In this document: in pieces, positions 23,645 to 36,500 of the stretch
How positions within the stretch are numbered: the first letter of the stretch is position 1
How the letters are laid out: each line of letters opens with the position of its first letter
Source: Anaspis maculata
Lineage: Eukaryota > Arthropoda > Insecta > Coleoptera > Scraptiidae
DNA: 64,000 nt
Reading direction: 5' to 3'
NCBI GenBank assembly: GCA_949128115.1
Contig: OX421961.1
Coordinates: forward strand, 105,818,363 to 105,882,362
Notes under the pieces: model-generated
The model's database searches: none
What the model saw: only the letters and a program-made list of their open reading frames with translations
What the model was told of the DNA's origin: nothing
Program-made: the position numbers and the translations under genes

Positions 23645-25660
23645 ATTAGGGTGCATCCTCACTCCATCTGAATTTATTGTAGACTGATGTGAAAAAGAAG
23701 TGAAGCAGGACTCTATGTCTTGAAATCGAGTTTTTGATGGTAAAATTACACTTGAAATTTGGCTTTAAATTCACCCGCTGAATGGTATGTGGTAAAGTCC
23801 TCCCTCGGAACCCGTTACGGGAAACGACTGCAAACAGCGAAACTAACCGAATTGGCCATTTCTCCCACAAGTCAAGAATAGCGGCTCAGTTATTGCGGAT
23901 CGTCACTTGCCACCAAAAAAGTCTGCAATAAATAATAGCGGTTTGGCAGGGGCCGGGCTGTGCTCGTGTCCCATAGATCGTTTTCCTATTCGTGGCGCAT
24001 GCGTCAGCCTGGGCGGTACACACGAGCGCGACCGGTACAAAAACAGATTTGGTTTGCGACTGTAATAGGAAAACCACCTATACGTTGTTTCAGATTGATT
24101 GCTATCTCAGTAGGCATTGGAAGTATATGGTGAAAGTCGCTTTAGCTTTGTCTAGTTCTAAAACGTTTATTGTTTTAGTCCCAAGTCAGTGTGACATGTC
24201 AATCAAAATCAGCCGCGAAGTTTTTCACTGTCATCCAAACTGTCATGTTTCTGTCCACCTAGATAGCTTTTGGAAAGAAAATCGTAATAAGCACCTATCG
24301 ACGCAAGTTTTAAGAATCTGTACGTGTTACTTATACAGTTACTGTTGTTCCTGTTACGTTATACCTACTGTTACTGTTGTGTTGTTCCTTCATTGGTTTT
24401 GATAACCTGATAATTTTCACGCCATGTGTGGGGATCCAGTTCGTTTATCTGCGAGAGAACGCGAAACACTTTGAGGCTGTTACAAAGAATTCTTCAGAGA
24501 TTCCAACAATGCAGCTGCCAGCATTCAGCGCGTTGCTTTAATGTTTAGTAACGTACTGCACGGTCAAACGCATACTGGCAAAAAGAAGCCAAGGTTTGTC
24601 ACTACTTACAACTAAAAAGTGGCCGTGGATCCCTGAGCCCAGTCGAGCCAGGCGCCCGTTCAGTACAGTCTGTTGTGCCATATCCTACCAGATTTCGTGC
24701 TTCTGTCCTCACTAAAAAGCTCATTTGAAATAGAACAGCGTAACTCGGCTTTAGAAGCAGATCTTCCTTGATATCTGATCCCTCTCAAGGCCATGGAGTT
24801 TGCTTTACTGCTTTACCACAGAATAACGCTTTACTATATCTACCTGTGTGATATGTGCAAAATGTTGATTGAGACTGTGGCAAGAACGAAATCTGCTGAC
24901 TCCCCAGGTGCCTATTTTTTTTAGTCCTGAGATCGGAAACAGAGACGGTTCGACCAAGGGTTCGACATCAAAACTGCATGTATCTTTCTTCAAGTGCACC
25001 TTGAATGGGGTGCCGCACGTGATACTCGATAAAAAAACTGAAGAAATACTTTCTGACTGAAAGGAGTGAAAGATCTGACTTATAACCTGAAAATAAATAA
25101 TGAAGTTTCCATGAGATTTACACTTTTGATTTGACGTTTTTTGTAACTAAATCTAAAGCTGCATTTAGATTTTCATGACCTACTGGGATAGCAATATTTC
25201 TGAAACAACGTATAATCGTGTGTATTCACATCAGGGATGAGTCACTGCATCGTTTATGTGAAACTGAGTATATGGTTTAGGTATGTACTCGGGTACGTAC
25301 AGGTGTTTTATTACTTGAACCAAGTAGACATTCTTAGCAATGACAAAAAGCTTGTGCTTGAATTCATCCATTATTTTCAGCAACAATGGGACCTTGCACT
25401 GCCACTTTCAGACACCGAGGGCGCCACAACCGTTGGGGGCAAATTCGACAATTCTGACGGCGTTGACGCTTCAACGACGGGCGTCCGTCATTTTATATCT
25501 TTGATTTGAAATTTGGATAACCTCTGTTTCGGGCTTGATGTTTTCAGTCACTGTCAGTTACTGGTCAAACTACTCAAACTCCCGTGTTTTCCCGTCGTTT
25601 AGGGCCACTTCATCGAAGTAGGCGCCCTATACAGTAGTGGCGACCTCACGTTGAGTTTTT
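23645..25660. other. Intergenic stretch, no gene seen
   Basis: The longest open frame (23992-24402, 136 codons) lacks splice context, a recognisable domain and normal composition, being rich in cysteine and tyrosine from repeated TGTTACT-like steps. I see no defined repeat ends here. Confidence 0.5.
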
Positions 25661-28600
25661 CAATGGGATGTTTTCCTGACAGGTTCTCAATAGATGTCCC
25701 TGGTAGTTCGTAAGGGGCTGAGAAACATTCAATTATCATAAATTGGCGACACTGACGCAGTTCGGCTGCCATGATATTTCAGCGGGATTTTTGAATGTGA
25801 CGGTTCTGCAACAGGTTGCGGTCGTTGCCATAGAGTCGTTGCCAAATATGTCGAATGCTAAATTGTCTATGTGGCAGCTGTTGTCAGTTCCAGATTTCCC
25901 ATTCCCGTATCATCACGCACGGCCTTTGTACGAAAGCTTCTCGGTGCTGAACAGCTTGGTATAAATTAAGATACAATAATAGAAATCGATTGAACATCGA
26001 ACACAATTTTCTTATTGCTGGAGGATGTGACGAAATTGCGGTATAAATTTCTGTTCACACAAAGAAGAGAGAAGCACGCACCCTGTGGAAGGCGCGGCCA
26101 CAAATGGTTCTGTGGATAACTTCGTAGCTTGTGACCCTGAAGAGACTAGAAGGTGTAGTGCAGACTGCAGACTACAACCAGAGAGTAGCCACAACCACTG
26201 AATTGAACGTAAACTCCAGCGCGCTATGCGAGGAGGTCGAGTGAATGCCATGCAAATTATTTTAGGAACGTTTTTAATAAACAAGATTATGTAAAAACTA
26301 CCAGGTTTTATCAATGATTCTAACTCGTATTCTCATGTCGCCTTTTTTTTCACACAAAGCAGGAAGCAGGAGGAGACCAGAACCATAACACCCAAACTAA
26401 ACTCTGTTGAGCATCTTCAGACGAGCACTTCGGCGAAGTGTTGAATTTAAAATTAAGTAGCGTCAGTTGCAATTTCTTATTCCTTGACCTTACAGGCATG
26501 GTTTTGCTGCAGTTCACGTTCGTTGTTAATGTTCAACGAACAAAGAATGGCCAGCGAAACTCAACACTTCAGACTTTGACACTTTATTTGATAAACGTCG
26601 CTCAATTTTTTGGGTTACATTTCAATTTTGAACGACAACAAGCAGTCGGTTGAGCTGTCAACATACAGAACACAAAATAATTGGCTGCGTTCATCCGCAC
26701 AAAGCGCTTACTAAGCTCTCAGCCGGCTGCGGCTGAACGCCACGTATCAGCGAGAGCGCTCACCGAGTGATAACTCATCGGCCGCCATTATCTAGCGAAA
26801 ATATTCTTGCTCACTTGATAGGTTGTCGCTCAGTTAACCAAACTCAACGTCAAATTCGGCGTCAAATATGACAAAAATCGCAGTGTGGAAGAATAAATTA
26901 TGGAAGTGTGTGAACTGTGAATGCTACGAGATTGCATGGGTGGTGTATTAAATAATCGAAAGAGCAGAAGTTCACGCCCGTTCAAAAACTGCTAGGAATA
27001 GCCATTCTCATTCACCTGCGGGGTTCTCGGGGCGCAGGTTCACCTATATTGGCGATTGGCGCCGTCATTGGTCGAGTTCATGCAACCAGCCCGGCCGATC
27101 AACGGCTCCCGGTTAGAAGACCTGCGCACGAGCTGCGAGCAAAGGAAACCGCCGAGGGAACCGTCTCTATATGAGAAGATCTACGATACAAGTGGCATTA
27201 AAGAGTCAGTTATTGGCGAAAATCAGCGGCCACCAGAATGCGCTGAACGCAGTCAAACATGGTGGCCCAAGGGGCCTTGACAAATAGGTACCCAGCGCAC
27301 AGCCCAGCGCCGTAGCGCAGTAGCACTCGACAGTTGACAGTACCTACTCCAAATCATAAGAATATTGACAGTTTTGACAGTTGAAAAATAATTAAATTTT
27401 TTTGTCTTCCTTGTTTTCCACATCGTCGTGAATATCTGGGCGAGTGAGTGTTGTAGCTCTGGTTGTAGTTTGACTTGAATTACTGCGTTAGTATACGCCG
27501 ATGGACACAATGCACAATGCAGCTGCGAAAAACGATACGTAAGTTGGTGAAATGCTGGCCGAAAAATGCAATCTCTGAATGCTTATTTTACATTACAGAT
27601 GTTGAGTTGTGTGAGCCCCTTGCACACAAGGTGGAAATACTAAGCCCCCACAAGACAAGGCATAGGTACAACAGGACGCATCACGAAAATGTGCCAACAA
27701 TTACCGTTTAGGCCAGAAAGATGAACATTCTTTTGGAGTAATCGTACGACTCATACAATGACTGTAAAGTGAAATTTCAGTAGCTAATAAGCATTTACCG
27801 CTGTCTAGAATAATAAAAATCATAGTTTATCAATAATAATTGAGTATTCTTCAATCATAAGTTTAATCATAGCTCATCGGTTGATGTTAGTGTTTCTACA
27901 ATGGAAAATATTTTCATAACGATTAAGTTGTTCTAAATCTGAACTGATGAGGCGAGTGACGGATTCTGATTTGCAGGCCAGGTATCTTCTCTCAATACCG
28001 CTGGCGTTGATCTCCAGGCTCTCCGTCTGCTCTCACTGGCTTATCGGAGATGGCTTCACGAGTTCACAACACTGTTCTAACAACTGGTCCACAGAACCCA
28101 ACCTCCAAATGGTTTTCAATTATCCATTTATGAGGCATAACAAAGCACAAGAGTCTCAGTCACAGTGAGCCCCAGTCACCCCACACACGATTAAATGACC
28201 TGCCTCAATCACTTCTTCGCACTTTGTCGAGAGGGGGCTGATTTGGTCACCAACATGACCATAAATATTGGGCAAATGAATCTGTATTATCGGCATTTTC
28301 TAAAACAAAAATAAGTTAGAGATACTGCAACGAAATTCCATTCCCAACGAACCTTCAGTTCTTGGCCCACTGTTACGAGTTCGTGACTGTTACGCTTTCA
28401 CTGACAGCTATCACTGTTGACAGCTGTTGTGATGTAAATGCGCACTGCGTTTACTACCTATTTGTCAAGGCCTCTTGGGCCACCATGTTTTATTGCGTAC
28501 AGCGCCACCACGCGGAAAAGATTTTCGCCAATATCCTGACTGTTATTTCAAGAATGCGCGTTCAGTCGCAGCTACCTCTGGAGCGCGTTCAGGAATGAAG

Positions 28601-29585
28601 AGACCAAATAGAGCGTTTTTCCTAGAGCGTTTTTCCCCAAACATCTGAGAGTGCGCTCTAATTATACCGATATCTGAACGAATGAGAGTAAAAATATAAA
28701 CACTGACAGATTTTGACAATAATAACAACAACTCGACCCAGGTATATTTGGTTTTGTGCCCTTGTTTTACGGTGTGCGAAACAGGCATAATGAATTCCTC
28801 AGAGGAAGCTTTATTCGGTAACGCTATATACATGTAGGTATTTTATGGATTTTCATTGACCACGCGTCGTTCCACGATGATATGGGCAGTCTTGCAGCTC
28901 ACTGCGCTAACATCTAGAAGAGCTCTGTGATCTAGAATAAATCAACTACAGCTGTACATATAGCATACTAGGAATTGAAAAGGTCTTACAGAGGGGTCTT
29001 TTCCATGGCACCCGACTGATTCCCGGGGCTGTGGGGCGCTGACAGGGCCGCAATGCCCTTTGGGTGAGGAGCGGATTCTCAGGTCCGGTGCAACAAGACT
29101 GGGGCCAGTTCACAACTCCACCACGTTCGATTATTAGATATCAATTTATTTACACACTGCATAGACGATGCAACTGGTATTAGTTTTGGAAAACTTAACA
29201 AAACGCTCGTTCTTCTAGTCAAGCATATTTGATTTTGGCATTGACAATACTGACATTCATGATTTATCCACTTGTACCCACTCTGAAACGAGCACAAAAG
29301 AGCGCGCTCTAAAGTTTTACTCTACTCATTACTGAACGACAAAGACTAAACGATCGGTGCGTCAATTTCTCGTTTCTGAACGTGTATAGACTAACCAGAG
29401 TGTGCTCTATTTAGTCGGAGCGTCATTTCTGAACGCGCTCCTGCTCACTCAACATCACGTGACCATTAGTAAGCGCTAGGCTAGCGCTACATTGCGGATG
29501 AACTCAGCCATTGTTCCCAAGCCCCTTACGAACCACTAGGGACATCTAGCAGAGTTTCTTCAACTACGCTGAAAACATCCCATTG
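25661..29585. mobile_element. Candidate large inverted-repeat element, with an inner one at 26682-29510
   Basis: The outer arms are CAATGGGATGTTTTC...GATGTCCCT..GTTCGTAAGGGGCT at 25661-25725 and its inverse at 29514-29585. The inner arms are TGGCTGCGTTCATCCGCA at 26682 and GCGGATGAACTCAGCCA ending at 29510, followed by AGCGC-rich subterminal DNA. Motifs such as GAGCGCNCTC recur near 28600 and 29300-29450. No transposase is readable, so this is a deleted element or two nested ones. Confidence 0.5.
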
Positions 29586-30598
29586 CCAGGCCCCATTATT
29601 ATTATCATCTCTTCAATCTAGTGATGTGCTTGAAATGTTTCTCAATAAAACATAATAAGGTAACTTTATTAGTTCATTTTATTGAATTTTTCAGGGTACA
29701 TTTTTAGAAACTAACTGGAAACAACGCAAAATTGCAATATAACTTCATTGGTCATCATGTATATCGATTCATACTATTATGGCATTGAAAGAAGTGAATA
29801 TTCGTCATTTTGCTTTACATTTAACAATAATAATATTAAATAGATATTGTAGGGGAAACATCAATAATTATTAATGAGATTGGTGCTGTTTTATCCAAAA
29901 TGTGAGATTTCTTCGCATTCTGCAAATGAATGCACTAAATGTTTCGCCTTTTTTGCATGTCGACTCGAAGCACCAATTCAGGACTTGGATCTCCTATTAA
30001 ATGCTCCTTCACACCAAAACTTCTGTGCCAAAACTACGGTTGAACTTTAGCACAATTATTCGTAGAAAATGCTTCCCAATACGTCTAAATTTGATTTCTC
30101 AACCAATTACTACTTACATAACAATAACTTTTGCATATTCATCAATATGGTATTAGTAGTTAAGTAGGTAATTATTTAGCACTGTAGGTATTAGATATTA
30201 AAAAAACAAGTCGACTGGATGATATACATAAATTATGTATACTATAATCACAACGTAATATTTTATTATCTATATAAATAAAAATTCTCTTAAAAAAATA
30301 TATAGTCCAAGATCTAGCGTTTCTAAAATATTCGCTTAAGGCTCATATCTGATCACAACTTATTGTGGGACACACAATGACAGTACGATATTTGGCTATT
30401 ATATAGAAAAAGAAATAGTGACGGATCACTGAAATTGAAAAAAAAAACAACACAATAAAATCAATAACGAAAATAACAGTACTTTCACGACAAGTAGATA
30501 TGTAAAAAAAGTCAGCACAAAAAACTCGAGTCTCACGATTTCGGCTTGCGTATACTAATTAAGACTTAAACTGAGAAGAATATAGCATAACATGAAAT
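29586..30598. other. Intergenic / AMP deaminase 3' flank
   Basis: A/T-rich, no exon. On the minus strand an AATAAA (plus-strand TTTATT at 30262-30267) lies about 335 bp past the AMP deaminase stop and is a plausible polyadenylation signal. Confidence 0.45.
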
Positions 30599-33500
30599 TC
30601 ATTTTTCGGCAGATTCAGGTCTAACATGTACTTTAAAGATGTTCGACAGTTCGTCAATGAGAGTTTCGTATCTGAAAGCGACGCGAATATCTGGAACGTT
30701 GGTGCGGGCAATGTCGTTGCCGGCGACACCTTCTTTGGTATAATTTGGACCCAACCAGTACCGCTTGATTTTGTGCGGGAAACCGGACATCAACACGCTG
30801 TTTCTGGCCAATTCGCACATGTCGCAGCTGGACAATTTCCATACCTGAGCCGCGATGCTGTACTCCTCCATCAGTGGTTCCTTGGTGAAATGGAACTGGA
30901 GCGGATCGTCGGTCGACAGCGACACCATCAGACCTAGTCGAGGGGCATAGGGTCAAAAAAAATCACGCCTATACAGATGATCTAATATCTCGGTAAAAAA
31001 AAACTGGTTCAACCCACACGTTTAACTATGCATCACCGCTTCTGCATCATTGAAATTCAGACATATTTAGATGCAGTTTTTCTAGAAACAAGTAGTGGAT
31101 TTGATTAGGTACTTAAAATCAATTATTTATGTTTTATTTTACTTGATTTATTCTTGAAGTAAAATTGAATTTTATGGTTCAACCATGGTGGTTCATGGTG
31201 TGTTCATGTAATTTGCATGTTTGTCAAACGCCACTTAGTTCAAGAACCATTGGGCAACAAGAAGGAATACGAACGAAATGCGCAAGCGGATAGGTAATAT
31301 TCAGTGCCCTTTCTGCGCTTGCGCAACCATCGAAAAACAACGCGCGAAGTTCACTTTTCCGAAACAATATTCCTTTCATACAACGTCAGTGTTTAACTAC
31401 GAGCCGATCAGAACTCGGACCAGAATTGGCTTTGGGAACCAAATTTTCATTAGACATTTCACCATCTATATCATTATTACAATAATTATCGATTGTACTA
31501 ACCTCTGGCCAAGTATTCGGGCAGTGGATTACGGTGGTAGTTCAGGAACAGGCTGTTGTTTGAAAGCGGACTCATGGCGATGCCGATCTGGGCCAGGTAG
31601 TACAGATATTGCAAAACTGGTACTTTTCTCAGCAACAAGCCGTGCGAGATGTTTTCGGAAAGCATGTAGCCGCACACCAGGTGCTGAACGGGGCCAGCTT
31701 CGCCGCAATGGGGTCGCATGACGAAAGTCGGCAGGCCTTTTTCCGCCCTGAAATGGTTGAGGACGACCAAGTTTGCGTACATGTAGTATTGGTAGTAGGC
31801 ATAGTTGGGATTTTCGTCGTAGCACCATTTTTCGGGCGTCGGTGTGTCATTGTCGAAGAGCGGGTTCTTTTCGGGCTTGCTTTCGTCGTCCACGGAATCG
31901 AAACCGATTACGTACTCGAGAAATCGGTGCAATTCCGGATGGGTAGAAGGCCGGGCGGTCACCTCGAGAAGCGGCAAGAAAATATTGTCGATGACTTGTT
32001 GGAAGTTTTGCAGCATTTTGTTCAGCTTGAAGATGTCGCTGGAAAAAGTTTGATTGTTGTTAGTATGTGCAGGTGCTATTGTTATGTAGGTACTTACAAT
32101 AATCGAGGAATTTGGATAAGCCAGCGCACATTGTCTGAATAAACGTTCGATTCTAACGCCCACTTCGCCAACTTGTCCCATTCATCCCTGTTCTTTCCGT
32201 AGATGCTCAGTCTCAATTCTGCATTTTGATATTTGGACTCTTCGAGATCGCTGGCAACTTCCTTGATGATCCTCGCGTAGTATTTACCGTTCATATAATT
32301 GTCTGTTTTCAAGAAAACCTCCCTCAACCTACTCTCCCCTATCGGATTGTATTTGGCGTTGAACTTGTCGAACCTATGGAACGTGTTCCGGTCGGCATGA
32401 ACGTCTAACATATCCACAGTCAAATCGTACGTTGTCAAATTCATAGACTGAAACAGCAAAGGCTAAGTACAGACATAAGCCAGCAATTGAAACATATTGT
32501 ATCGTCTCAATTCAAAAACGGAAAAAAGTAAATGTTGACTCTCCTAGAGCTTCTATTACCTGGAAAACTTCCTTGAGAGTCATCGCTTTGCCATTGGTCA
32601 CTGTCACAATTTCATCGGCGTGATTCTTCAACGTTTTCTTTATGAAACGCAAGAGATGTTTTTGATTCATGCACGAAGCGGCATGAATATGCGTATCGAC
32701 CTTACGGATATTATAGAAATCTCTGTGGGGTACCGCTTTTTGAGATGCCAATTCGCGGAGTTCATTCAGAAGTACGTGCAGTTGGAATTTGGATGAAAGG
32801 TAACTCAATCGGCGATAACAAAACGATTTTCTGAAATCATCAGTGAATTATCCAATAGAATTTCGGTGTGATTAAACTTACAAAGGCCCATCTGCAATCA
32901 TGTTGCACATTGCGTTCATATCTTTAACGAACGTGCTCAAATCGGGATATGAATATTCGCAAGGCTTCTCTGCCTCCACGTCGGTTTTGTTGGCAAAGAT
33001 ATGATACACCCCTTCCTTGCTCTTGAAAATATGGTCCGTATCGGGAACGTTGCGTGGTTCCCAAGGATGATGAGTTGGAGGATGAATTCCGTGTTCTGAA
33101 CAATCCAAATTTGCACTTCAAAATCAAACAGGTGTATCACACACAACGTGTTATGTACAACATGTTTCGTTCATTTATAGTTAGTGACAAAAACATTAGT
33201 GTCGGAGCTGTTTCATCCATCTTGATTCTTAAGGCTTATTTGTTTCAATCACAATTACAACAAGTACACGTGGATTATGTGCGAATGCAAAAACCGTTGA
33301 TTTATTGTTAACGAAAAACTGTTCACAGGAAAAAAAACTTCAAAACGCATTATATCACAGTCATAAAGCAGAACGTTGTCTAGACAAAATGGACCTGCTC
33401 TGAAGGGCGGTATGTGTATAATTTGTGTACATCATACAAAATCATTACCTTCCTCGTCCAAATCAATTAAAAGAGAATTCAGAATAGCGTCGCTCATCGA

Positions 33501-36500
33501 CAAACGCGATAAATGGACGACCTCCGTCGAAGAATCTGGGTCGTATTCTTGCGAAGATTCATCTAATAAATCGCCGAGTTTTATAAATGCATGCAAGAGA
33601 GTGTAATTTTATCACTTGGGAGCCTTGAGTGTATAGACGTAAAACCGAGCGTAAAATTATTATAGAACGTATAGTTAGACCTGTCAAAACACTCAAGAAG
33701 CCATGCAATAAAATCACGACTTTTCAAATAAATAATATAAAAAATTAAAAACGGGTAGGTATATAAGACACAGAAAGGCAGACGGCATTATACCTTCTAT
33801 TGTTTGTTTATCATCAAGAGGATTTTGCTTTTCCTCTTTCTGCGGGTCCAAAAACCTAGAACAAGTCGATGAAAATGACTGATGCGACACCTTCATGTAA
33901 CGCTTCCTAATCTCCAGAGCTTGGATGATGAGTTCCGACGCCTTCTGTAAATCTTCCAGCGGCACCTTGAAGGAAAAAATCATATGAATTTAATACGAGT
34001 CAGACTGTGCAAATAACTTGTTTGGATAGGTGAACATGAGGGTTAACATCTAAAACAAATTTGCGAAGATCTTGGAGTAGGTTAGGCCCATTTATTGGAT
34101 GTGGGATGTTCTACATTTTGGTAAATAGGTACATAAATAGCAGGTCAACTCAAAATAGGAAAGGACGGGAGTAAGCCTCCAGTCTGTCTCGGGAGTCATA
34201 CTTCACGATTATGATGACTTGGAAACATCGTAAAAGGTATACCATAGGAATATTAGAGAGGAAAAGTCTCAATTCAATCAATCAGTAAATTAGAAATTCG
34301 AAGGGTTTACTCCAGTGAAGACATTAAAATGACTGTTGAGTAAAATATTCATGCCAATTTCACCTTGCTCCGTAATCCGAGAAAGAACTGCGAAACATAC
34401 ATATAAATTTAATATAATCAGCAGTCGACTTTTCGTGATTTTCCTGACAACTGTCGCGTGAAAAACTCAAGGGTTTCACGCGTATATAAAAAATCTGACA
34501 CGTCAAGGTTTCCCTTCTATTAATAAAATGAAACTATATGGATCAAATAAATGGACTGTTTCGAAACATACCCCACTGTTATCTTCTCCGGAAATTGAAA
34601 CTCTTTGGAAGTGAGGTACGTAAAGTTCGTGGTCTTCCAAAGTATATATTTCGGCGTCCTCCGGTCCTTCGACTTCATGATGGCTCTGAGTTCGTTTTTC
34701 ATCAAAAAATCTGCAAGTATCACAAATCAACTTACGGATACGGTATAAATATACGGTCTGGGATGAAACCACTCAGGAACAGATGCAAACGAGGATGCAA
34801 ACATGCAAGGTTTAATATGAATTACTCGAGTTCCAAAACCCAATGCCACTTCTGGATCGTAAGCATCCAGGACTGATCTAAAGTGTGATAAGCAGCACAA
34901 CCCGAACAACCATTTCCCTTTATTCCCTGCGAGTCTCTTTTATACTCACGGGCTCGCTCACGGGACATATACCTACAAAATTTGCTACTTATCAGGCTCA
35001 CAATCACAATCAATTATTATTACCAATACCATATACATTTTTATTTCTGCACGTAGGTAGGTCAAGGTTTTTTTTGTTAAGTGCTGTTGGATAACTACTG
35101 AAGCTTATGTCAAAGCAATTTAAATTGGGTGCCCATCGAGCGTTTCCAGCTCTTAATTATGGAAATGGACGTTTCACGTTTCGCTGGCAAAAATGAAATA
35201 TGAGTTGGTCAACAATAATTAAACACAGTTCTCTGGGTTTCTGCTGTTCATAATTACGATGGAGAACACGCAAAGCTCGATCGTGCCGCAAAGTTACCCG
35301 AACGTGTGACATTTCGTGGTTTAAATACAATTTGAACCATCAACGGCACGCGACTCAAAGTTCGATTACCAATGAACTTTTAGCAATTAGGGTTTTCTTA
35401 GTTGAAATATGAATGGACAAAGAAAATACTCACGATTTGTTCAGCTGTCTCTGTATGGCCAACTTTTTCTCGATCTGCTCGATGGGGAATTGCGGCACTT
35501 CATAAGGAGCAGACAGTTCATTCGTTTCCGGCTGTTGGTTGTTCGCAAATTGAGCGTTGTTCAGAAACGACGGACTTTCATTGCCTAAAAATTCCATCTA
35601 TCATTAGTCAAAACTTGTAAGCACCCCTCTCGTCGACAATTTGAGTTCCAGATGATGAGTTTGTTTACTTCAACAAATCAAGTTCCTGGTCTATTGCCAA
35701 CAAGGCAATAAAAGTACGTATCATTCTATGCCGAAACCTTGGGCTCAAGCCAGCAGAATAGCAAACTCACGCAAACTTGCGTTAGGTCATTACTGCCAAA
35801 ACAAAGAAATCCAAACTAGCAGTAGGTATCTATCACCACATTTCCTCTAAGAGCTCTTGAGCAACAATAACCTTTCATTGAACTCTAGGCTACGAAAATA
35901 TCCCCCTTATCAATAATTACTAACATTCGCTTAAACCACGCGGCAACCTGGACTTTTTTGCCACATTAGAAAAATCGACTGCCAAAATTTTCATACAAGT
36001 TTAACATTGAAAGAAAAATATTTACCAACCCGATTTCTGGCTGCTCGATGATGCTTGGCTATTGCTGGCACTACTGGTGTTATGGTCTGTTTTTGGGTAT
36101 GTGACGTCGCAGGAATTGAAAAACATGCTCACGGAGCAAAGAATTGTCTAATTGATCAGGCACTTTCGATTTCGAAGACCGAACTGTTTCATGAACCAAC
36201 GTGACCGAGGCTTAAGTACGTGACTCCTTATCACAAGAAGTGGTAGTAAACACCATTAACGTAACTTCATCCATTCTAATATCATCCACACATCCATCCA
36301 CTTATCCGCATATGCACTTCGACTTATTGAAGCGCACTGGAAGTCTCCGAATGGAAACTGTTAATAATTGAATTAGGTACGTGCGAGGATCGATCGTAAA
36401 AATATAAACTTCCGGGCTTAGAAGGCGGACTTAAACAATACAATAATTGAATTATTATACGCTCGAGCGATACTGTTTATTCACAGTCATCACTTACACC

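Noticed and set aside
23992..24402. 136-codon open frame
   Set aside because: Odd composition, no recognisable domain, no splice sites or partner exons.
27056..27510. Short open frames in a GC-richer patch
   Set aside because: No family resemblance and no splice support; they lie within the candidate large inverted-repeat element.
31278..32142. Plus-strand open frames of 147 and 177 codons
   Set aside because: They are shadows of the well-conserved minus-strand AMP deaminase exons.
34822..35013. Candidate extra AMP deaminase exon on the minus strand
   Set aside because: The reading does not resemble the family, and the flanking exons already join in phase without it.
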